A DNA stretch of 64,000 bases from contig SSFR01000007.1 of assembly GCA_008015505.1 (NCBI GenBank), positions 62,001 through 126,000 of the forward strand. The letters run 5' to 3'. Below, piece by piece: positions 57,962 to 64,000 of this stretch. Source of the DNA: Pedobacter sp. Lineage in GTDB: Bacteria; Bacteroidota; Bacteroidia; Sphingobacteriales; Sphingobacteriaceae. The position numbers and the translations under genes are program-made. The first letter of the stretch is position 1, and each line of letters starts with the position of its first letter. Under the pieces are notes generated by a model, which searched no databases, was not told the DNA's origin, and saw only the letters and a program-made list of their open reading frames with translations.

Positions 57962-58172
57962 CCGATTTGAATTATGGTTTCAACATTCAGAATGATGCAG
58001 ATGACAGAAAGGTTATCAAATATAATAGTTGTTTTCATTGATTTATAAAAAATAAATTAAATTCTTAGTTAAAAAATATTTTAGTTATATATGCTGAGAA
58101 ATTACAATAGGGATGGGTTCATTATTCTCAATTTCTCCTCATTCTATTTTATCTTTGTTCCAGCTAAAAAAT

Positions 58173-58547
58173 ATGATGGAAGCACAAAGTACAGCAGTAA
58201 ATTATTTGCCGATTATTTTTCAGATGGTTGTGGCTATTGGGTTTGTGGTGGGCACGATGGCCGTTACGCACCTGATTGGTCCTAGACGAAATACTTCGGA
58301 TAAATTAATTCCCTTTGAGTCGGGAATAAAATCAATTGGGAATGCACGTCAACCATTTTCGATCAAATATTTTTTGGTGGCAATTTTGTTTGTGCTTTTC
58401 GATGTGGAGGTAATTTTTATGTATCCCTGGGCGGTTAATTTTAGAGATTTTGGTGTAAATGGACTGATTGAAATGTTCATTTTTATGGGTACGCTTCTTT
58501 TGGGCTTTATATATATTCTAAAAAAAGGGGCTCTAGATTGGGATTAA
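58173..58547 (+). CDS. nuoA: NADH-quinone oxidoreductase subunit A
   Basis: YLPIIFQMVVAIGFVVGTM, KLIPFESGIKSIGNARQPFSIKYFLVAILFVLFDVEVIFMYPWAV; longer ORF starts at 58113. Confidence 0.92.
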   Translation: MMEAQSTAVNYLPIIFQMVVAIGFVVGTMAVTHLIGPRRNTSDKLIPFESGIKSIGNARQPFSIKYFLVAILFVLFDVEVIFMYPWAVNFRDFGVNGLIEMFIFMGTLLLGFIYILKKGALDWD

Positions 58548-58658
58548 TATTTAGAATATTTCTAAATAGTGCTTATTTATTAGGAAAACATTAACAATAT
58601 GTAATTTTGAGAGCTCATTCGAAACGTGTTTTGGAATGGGCTTTTTAGTTTGGAAACC

Positions 58659-59201
58659 ATGGGTGATGTAAAACTAGTAGATGCTCCCCCAGGCGTAGAA
58701 GGTGCTGGGTTTTTCGCCACTGCTTTGGATAAAGCGGTGGGTATGGCTCGTGCCAATTCATTGTGGCCACTTCCTTTTGCCACTTCTTGTTGTGGGATTG
58801 AGTTTATGGCTACGATGGGTGCGCATTATGATTTTGCTCGTTTTGGTTCGGAGCGGCCTAGTTTTTCGCCCCGTCAGGCAGATTTGTTGATGGTGATGGG
58901 AACGATCGCTAAAAAAATGGGCCCTGTACTTCGTCAGGTGTATATTCAAATGGCCGAACCGCGTTGGGTAATGGCGGTTGGCGCTTGTGCTTCGAGTGGG
59001 GGAATATTTGATTCTTATTCTGTTTTACAGGGAATTGATGAAATCATTCCTGTAGATGTGTACGTGCCTGGCTGTCCACCTAGACCAGAGGGCATGATTG
59101 ATGGGTTGATGAAAATACAGGACTTGGTTCGAAACGAGTCGCTTCGTCGTCGGAATTCACCAGAATACAAAGAGTTGCTGAGTAAATATGGAATACTATG
59201 A
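58659..59201 (+). CDS. nuoB: NADH-quinone oxidoreductase subunit B
   Basis: ANSLWPLPFATSCCGIEFMA, MGACASSGGIFDSYSVLQGID, VPGCPPRPEGMIDGLM; ORF can start at 58626. Confidence 0.95.
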   Translation: MGDVKLVDAPPGVEGAGFFATALDKAVGMARANSLWPLPFATSCCGIEFMATMGAHYDFARFGSERPSFSPRQADLLMVMGTIAKKMGPVLRQVYIQMAEPRWVMAVGACASSGGIFDSYSVLQGIDEIIPVDVYVPGCPPRPEGMIDGLMKIQDLVRNESLRRRNSPEYKELLSKYGIL

Positions 59202-59701
59202 GTAAACTGAGCAATCAAGTTGTACTGCAAAAAATAACAGCTCGCTTTGGGGATCAAATTACGATTCCTACAGAGCCGCCTGGATTATTGAGCTTTGAAA
59301 CAAGTAAGGAAAATATTATCGACGTATTGACCTATCTCAAAGACGATAAAGAACTACAATTTAATTTTTTGACAGATCTAACAGGTATTCACTATCCAGA
59401 ACAAGCATTGCCTATTGGTGTAGTGTATCATATTCATAGTTTAACGAACAATGTGCGGGTTAGGGTAAAAGTATTTCTTAGCGATGACACCCCTACGATT
59501 CCTAGTGCAACTAAACTTTGGGAAGGTGCTAACTGGATGGAACGAGAAACCTATGATTTCTTTGGGATTAACTTTGAAGGGCACCCTAATTTAAAGCGAA
59601 TATTGAATGTGGACGAAATGACGGTTTTCCCTATGCGTAAGGAATACCCGTTAGAAGATCCTAATCGTGTTGATAAAAAAGATTATTTCTTCGGAAGATA
59701 A
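59198..59701 (+). CDS. nuoC: NADH-quinone oxidoreductase subunit C
   Basis: WEGANWMERETYDFFGINFEGHPNLKRIL. Confidence 0.94.
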   Translation: MSKLSNQVVLQKITARFGDQITIPTEPPGLLSFETSKENIIDVLTYLKDDKELQFNFLTDLTGIHYPEQALPIGVVYHIHSLTNNVRVRVKVFLSDDTPTIPSATKLWEGANWMERETYDFFGINFEGHPNLKRILNVDEMTVFPMRKEYPLEDPNRVDKKDYFFGR

Positions 59702-60916
59702 ATGAATCACAATCATCCTGTTTATACGGATAATGATCCTCAAAATGAGACGACCACGTTAAACCTGGGTCCTACGCATCCGGCCACGCATGGTGTATTC
59801 CAGAATGTGTTGGAAATGGATGGCGAGCGTATTGTCAGTGGTGTTTCAACGATTGGTTATATTCATCGTGCATTTGAAAAGATAGCGGAGCACCGCCCAT
59901 ATTATCAGATCACACCTTTAACAGATCGCTTGAACTATTGTTCCTCTCCGATTAATAATATGGGTTGGCATACCACGGTGGAGAAGTTACTCGATATCAA
60001 GATCCCCAAGCGTGTGGACTACATGCGTGTCATCATCATGGAGCTTGCTCGGATTTCTGATCATTTGATTTGCAATGGGATATTGGGTGTGGATACTGGG
60101 GCCTTTTCTGGCTTTTTGTATTTGATGGAAGAGCGAGAGCATATTTATGAGATTTATGAAGAAATATGTGGTGCTCGTTTGACAACTAATATTGGTCGAA
60201 TCGGTGGATTTGAGCGCGATTTTAATGACATCGCTTTTGCCAAGATTCGCAGGTTTTTGAAAAAATTTCCTCCCATCTTAAAAGAGTTCGAGGCGTTGTT
60301 CAATCGCAATCGCATATTTATTGATCGTACTTCGGGGGTAGCAGCCGTTGATCCTGAAACAGCGCTTAATTATAGTTGGTCAGGACCTATATTAAGGGCT
60401 ACAGGTGTGGATTACGATGTTCGTTTGAATGAGCCTTATTGCTCGTACGAAGACTTTGATTTCGATATTCCAGTAGGAACAACAGGCGATATATACGATC
60501 GTTTTATTGTTCGCAACGAGGAAATGTGGCAAAGTTTGCGCATTATCGAACAGGCTTTGAAAAAGATAGAGAAAGAGCCTAAAGGTATTTTTCATGCAGA
60601 TGTTCCTGAGTTTTATCTCCCACCGAAGGAAGAAGTTTATAACAATATGGAGGCTTTGATCTATCATTTTAAAATTGTGATGGGAGAGATTGATACGCCT
60701 AAAAAGGAAGTATATCATGCGGTTGAAGGGGGAAATGGTGAGCTCGGTTTTTACCTGGTGAGTGACGGTGGACGGTCGCCGTATCGTTTGCATTTCCGTA
60801 GACCGAGTTTTATCAATTATCAGATGTATGCGCCGATGAGCAAGGGAATGTTGCTTTCGGATGCTATTTTGAATATGAGTAGTTTAAATGTTATTGCAGG
60901 CGAATTAGATGCTTAA
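59702..60916 (+). CDS. nuoD: NADH-quinone oxidoreductase subunit D
   Basis: LNLGPTHPATHGVFQNVLEMDGERI, RAFEKIAEHRPYYQITPLTDRLNYCSSPINN. Confidence 0.96.
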   Translation: MNHNHPVYTDNDPQNETTTLNLGPTHPATHGVFQNVLEMDGERIVSGVSTIGYIHRAFEKIAEHRPYYQITPLTDRLNYCSSPINNMGWHTTVEKLLDIKIPKRVDYMRVIIMELARISDHLICNGILGVDTGAFSGFLYLMEEREHIYEIYEEICGARLTTNIGRIGGFERDFNDIAFAKIRRFLKKFPPILKEFEALFNRNRIFIDRTSGVAAVDPETALNYSWSGPILRATGVDYDVRLNEPYCSYEDFDFDIPVGTTGDIYDRFIVRNEEMWQSLRIIEQALKKIEKEPKGIFHADVPEFYLPPKEEVYNNMEALIYHFKIVMGEIDTPKKEVYHAVEGGNGELGFYLVSDGGRSPYRLHFRRPSFINYQMYAPMSKGMLLSDAILNMSSLNVIAGELDA

Positions 60917-61424
60917 GCTTACAGAAACCAAGGAGGCCAAATTTTCTTCGGAATTGATCGCTAAGTTCAATGCAGTTTTAAATGGCCGTTATCCCACAGG
61001 AAAACAAAAGGCGGGTTTATTACCTATTTTGCATTTGGTACAAGCGGAATATGGGTGGTTGAGTTCTGGGGTGATGGACCAAGTGGCTGAATATTTAGAT
61101 ATCAAGCCCATTGAGGTGTATGAGGTAGCCACATTTTATACCATGTTTTTTTTAGAGCCTCGGGGGAAATATGTGTTTGAGGTTTGTCGAACTGGGCCAT
61201 GTTGCTTGGTGGGTGCGGAAAAAATTATGGATCATTTAGAAAAATCGCTAGGTGTAAAGGAAGGAGAAGTGACTTCAGATGGTTTGTTTAGTTGGAGAGG
61301 AGTAGAGTGTTTGGCGGCTTGTGGGACGGCACCTGTTTTACAGATTGGTCCTGAGTATACCTATTACGAGCATTTGACCGAAGAAAAGGTTGATGAATTA
61401 ATTAAAGAATTAAAAAATAAATAA
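60909..61424 (+). CDS. nuoE: NADH-quinone oxidoreductase subunit E
   Basis: EVYEVATFYTMFFLEPRGKYVFEVCRTGPCCLVGAE, RGVECLAACGTAPVLQIG. Confidence 0.95.
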   Translation: MLKLTETKEAKFSSELIAKFNAVLNGRYPTGKQKAGLLPILHLVQAEYGWLSSGVMDQVAEYLDIKPIEVYEVATFYTMFFLEPRGKYVFEVCRTGPCCLVGAEKIMDHLEKSLGVKEGEVTSDGLFSWRGVECLAACGTAPVLQIGPEYTYYEHLTEEKVDELIKELKNK

Positions 61425-61435
61425 TATAGCCTCTT

Positions 61436-62761
61436 ATGGCTCAAAAATTACTCTTAGAACATGATCATGTGCCCGATATTCACACGTTTGATGTTTATCG
61501 TGGAAAAGGAGGTTATCGTGCAGTTGAAAAAGCGTTCAAAGCTATGTCTCCGGATGAGGTGCTAGAAGAGGTGAAGAAATCAGGTTTGCGTGGTCGTGGT
61601 GGAGCAGGCTTCCCTACTGGGATGAAATGGAGCTTTTTAGCTAAGCCAGAAGGTAAACCAAGATATCTGGTCTGTAACGCTGATGAATCTGAGCCAGGTA
61701 CTTTTAAGGATCGTTATTTGATGACCCGTCTTCCTCATTTGTTGATTGAGGGAATGATTGTTTCGAGTTTTGCTTTGGGCGCTAATACCTCTTATATCTA
61801 TGTTCGAGGGGAGATGATGCCGCAGATTCGAATATTAGAGAAGGCAATCGCGGAAGCAAAAAGTGCCGGTTTTTTAGGAAAAAATATTTTAGGATCGGGT
61901 TATGATCTGGACCTTTTTGTGCAGCCGGGAGGTGGAGCCTATATCTGTGGTGAAGAAACGGCTTTATTGGAGTCTTTGGAGGGTAAAAGAGGTAATCCAC
62001 GTATTAAGCCCCCTTTCCCGGCGATTGCGGGTTTATGGGGATGCCCAACAGTAGTGAATAATGTGGAATCGATTGCTGCAGTGGTTCCTATTATCAACGA
62101 TGGTGGGGATGAGTATGCTAAACGAGGTAATGGGAAGAGTACAGGAACTAAACTAATTTCGGCTTCTGGAAACTTAGTTAAACCAGGTGTGTATGAAATT
62201 GAATTAGGTTTGCCCGTTGAAGAGTTTATTTATTCAGAGGAGTATTGTGGAGGGATAGCGAATGGAAAAAAGCTAAAAGCAGTGGTTGCTGGAGGTTCAT
62301 CTGTGCCTATTCTGCCTGCTAATTTGATTTTGAAAACAGCCACTGGCAATCCCCGCTTGATGAGCTATGAGTCGTTATCGGATGGTGGTTTTCAAACGGG
62401 GACGATGTTAGGTTCAGGTGGTTTTATTGCTTTTGATGAGGATGCTTGTATTGTTCGCAATACTTGGAATTATACGCGCTTCTATCATCATGAGAGTTGC
62501 GGACAATGTTCACCTTGTCGGGAAGGCACGGGTTGGATGGAAAAAGTACTCCATCGCTTGGAGCATGGACATGGTAAGATGAGTGATATTGATTTGCTAG
62601 TGGATGTGGCCAGAAAGATAGAAGGGAATACCATTTGTCCACTAGGTGATGCAGCAGCATGGCCTGTGGCGAGTGCTATTCGTCACTTCCGGGATGAATT
62701 TGAATGGCATGTGACGCATGCGAATGAGGCGATGGAGCGAAATTATGTAAACGGACAATGA
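61436..62761 (+). CDS. nuoF: NADH-quinone oxidoreductase subunit F
   Basis: SGLRGRGGAGFPTGMKWSFL, NADESEPGTFKDRYLM, ESCGQCSPCREGTGWM. Confidence 0.96.
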   Translation: MAQKLLLEHDHVPDIHTFDVYRGKGGYRAVEKAFKAMSPDEVLEEVKKSGLRGRGGAGFPTGMKWSFLAKPEGKPRYLVCNADESEPGTFKDRYLMTRLPHLLIEGMIVSSFALGANTSYIYVRGEMMPQIRILEKAIAEAKSAGFLGKNILGSGYDLDLFVQPGGGAYICGEETALLESLEGKRGNPRIKPPFPAIAGLWGCPTVVNNVESIAAVVPIINDGGDEYAKRGNGKSTGTKLISASGNLVKPGVYEIELGLPVEEFIYSEEYCGGIANGKKLKAVVAGGSSVPILPANLILKTATGNPRLMSYESLSDGGFQTGTMLGSGGFIAFDEDACIVRNTWNYTRFYHHESCGQCSPCREGTGWMEKVLHRLEHGHGKMSDIDLLVDVARKIEGNTICPLGDAAAWPVASAIRHFRDEFEWHVTHANEAMERNYVNGQ

Positions 62762-62785
62762 ATGGTTGTTTGGTATTAAGGTCAA

Positions 62786-63274
62786 ATGCTAGGGAAAAAT
62801 TATCCATGTGAGTTTGAAACAGAGAAGGGTAGCAAGTATACTATCTCTGAAAATAATGTCATTCGTGAGAAGAAGGCTACTAATGAGTCATTTAATGATG
62901 AGAATAGGAACATTTTTTATGCCCCTGAGACGGCCTATAGGACACTCATGGATGGACGTCTAAAAAATCTTGCATTCAAAGTGTTGAGAATTCCTCTCAA
63001 TGCTGAGCAAGTGACTATTTGTTTGGCGAATAAAAAGCAAGTTGTTGTGGGAGTCAAACCAGAAGTTGGTTCGCACCCAGTTGATATGTTTCTTAACAAT
63101 GATGGTAGGTGTATGTTTAGTATCATAAATGTGACTCTAGATAATCGGCCAGTAGCAGGTCTTCATGCTGACAATCTCGAGGTGGACGACGATGGTAAAA
63201 TCATAAAATATATTTGTACAGGCAAAGGAGAGTTAAGACTGCACCGTTTTCATATTGGACATAAAATAGTGTAA
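62786..63274 (+). CDS. hypothetical protein inserted between nuoF and nuoG
   Basis: 162 aa in-operon ORF (MLGKNYPCEFETEKGSKYTISENNVIREK), no recognised family. Confidence 0.6.
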   Translation: MLGKNYPCEFETEKGSKYTISENNVIREKKATNESFNDENRNIFYAPETAYRTLMDGRLKNLAFKVLRIPLNAEQVTICLANKKQVVVGVKPEVGSHPVDMFLNNDGRCMFSIINVTLDNRPVAGLHADNLEVDDDGKIIKYICTGKGELRLHRFHIGHKIV

Positions 63275-63358
63275 TTTATTTAGGAGAAGAGATTTTTTTA
63301 GTGATTTGTGACGGATAGCGTAATAATTGTCCAAATCAGTCAGAATAGTTAAAGTACC

Positions 63359-64000
63359 ATGTCAGATCAAGTGAAATTAACCATAGACGGAATATCTGTT
63401 GAAGTAGATCCAGGAACGACTATCCTAAATGCTGCACGTCAGATTGGTGGAGACTTGGTGCCGCCTGCTATGTGTTATTATTCCAAGCTCGAGGGTAGTG
63501 GAGGTAAATGTCGTACGTGCTTAGTTAAGGTGAGTAAGGGATCCGAAAAAGATCCGCGGCCAATGCCCAAATTAGTGGCATCCTGTCGAACTACTGTGAT
63601 GGATGGTATGGAAGTACAAAACTTAACTTCACCCGAAGTGATCGAAGCGCGTAAGGGTGTGGTAGAGATGCTGTTGATTAATCATCCACTAGATTGTCCG
63701 ATTTGTGATCAGGCAGGGGAGTGTGATTTGCAGAATTTAGGTTATGCACATGGGGCTTCGGGTACACGATACGAATTTGAACGTAGAACATTTGATAAAA
63801 TAGATATTGGAGATAAAATACAGCTCCATATGACGCGCTGTATTTTGTGCTATCGTTGTGTGTTTACGGCTGATCAGATTACCAATAATCGGGTGCATGG
63901 TATTTTAGGTCGAGGAGATACTTCTGAAATATCCACCTATATCGAAAAGGCTATTACGAATGATTTTTCGGGAAATGTGATTGATGTTTGTCCAGTGGGT
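63359..64000 (+). CDS. nuoG: NADH-quinone oxidoreductase subunit G (truncated by window end)
   Basis: Translated by eye: MSDQVKLTIDGISVEVDPGTTILNAARQIGGDLVPPAMCYYSKLEGSGGKCRTCLV...HPLDCPICDQAGECDLQN...TRCILCYRCV; no stop before 64000, so absent from the ORF track. Confidence 0.93.
   Translation, partial: MSDQVKLTIDGISVEVDPGTTILNAARQIGGDLVPPAMCYYSKLEGSGGKCRTCLVKVSKGSEKDPRPMPKLVASCRTTVMDGMEVQNLTSPEVIEARKGVVEMLLINHPLDCPICDQAGECDLQNLGYAHGASGTRYEFERRTFDKIDIGDKIQLHMTRCILCYRCVFTADQITNNRVHGILGRGDTSEISTYIEKAITNDFSGNVIDVCPVG

Overview
This is a 64 kb window of a Bacteroidetes chromosome. Supporting markers are ExbB/ExbD/ExbD/TonB followed by PstS and TPR genes, a futalosine-pathway MqnC, ATP-type PckA and a nuoA-G operon; a Sphingobacteriales-like origin is an inference.

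Layout:
1. About 0.2-9 kb: a minus-strand phage packaging/head module (terminase, SNase, putative major capsid, ClpP-like prohead protease) with no portal, tail or integrase visible, followed by a membrane-bound LuxR-type regulator.
2. mqnC.
3. About 10.4-15.6 kb: a replication/regulation module (VirE_N/BT4734-like primase-helicase, LuxR-like and XRE regulators). It is bracketed by two origin-like inverted iteron arrays of the same architecture but different core motifs.
4. About 15.9-20.7 kb: LpoB/lipoprotein genes, a protein with about sixteen 11-aa repeats, and a double-glycine-leader bacteriocin-like peptide.
5. 20.9-46.3 kb: mostly housekeeping genes (rpsJ, fusA, rpsG, rpsL, sucD, rfbC, hisS, clpS, metK, pckA, exb/ton).
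6. 46.6-58.0 kb: a nine-gene co-directional cluster of mostly unrecognisable proteins with a subtilase, an M15 peptidase and a three-domain peptidoglycan hydrolase, none with an obvious signal peptide. This is the best candidate for an undescribed system.
7. 58.1 kb to the end: nuoA-nuoG, with an unexplained ORF between nuoF and nuoG.

Two copies of a ~161 bp element with terminal inverted repeats and a covarying internal hairpin occur at 20.3 and 30.8 kb. No rRNA, tRNA or CRISPR array was recognised. All family calls come from reading motifs; no database search was run.
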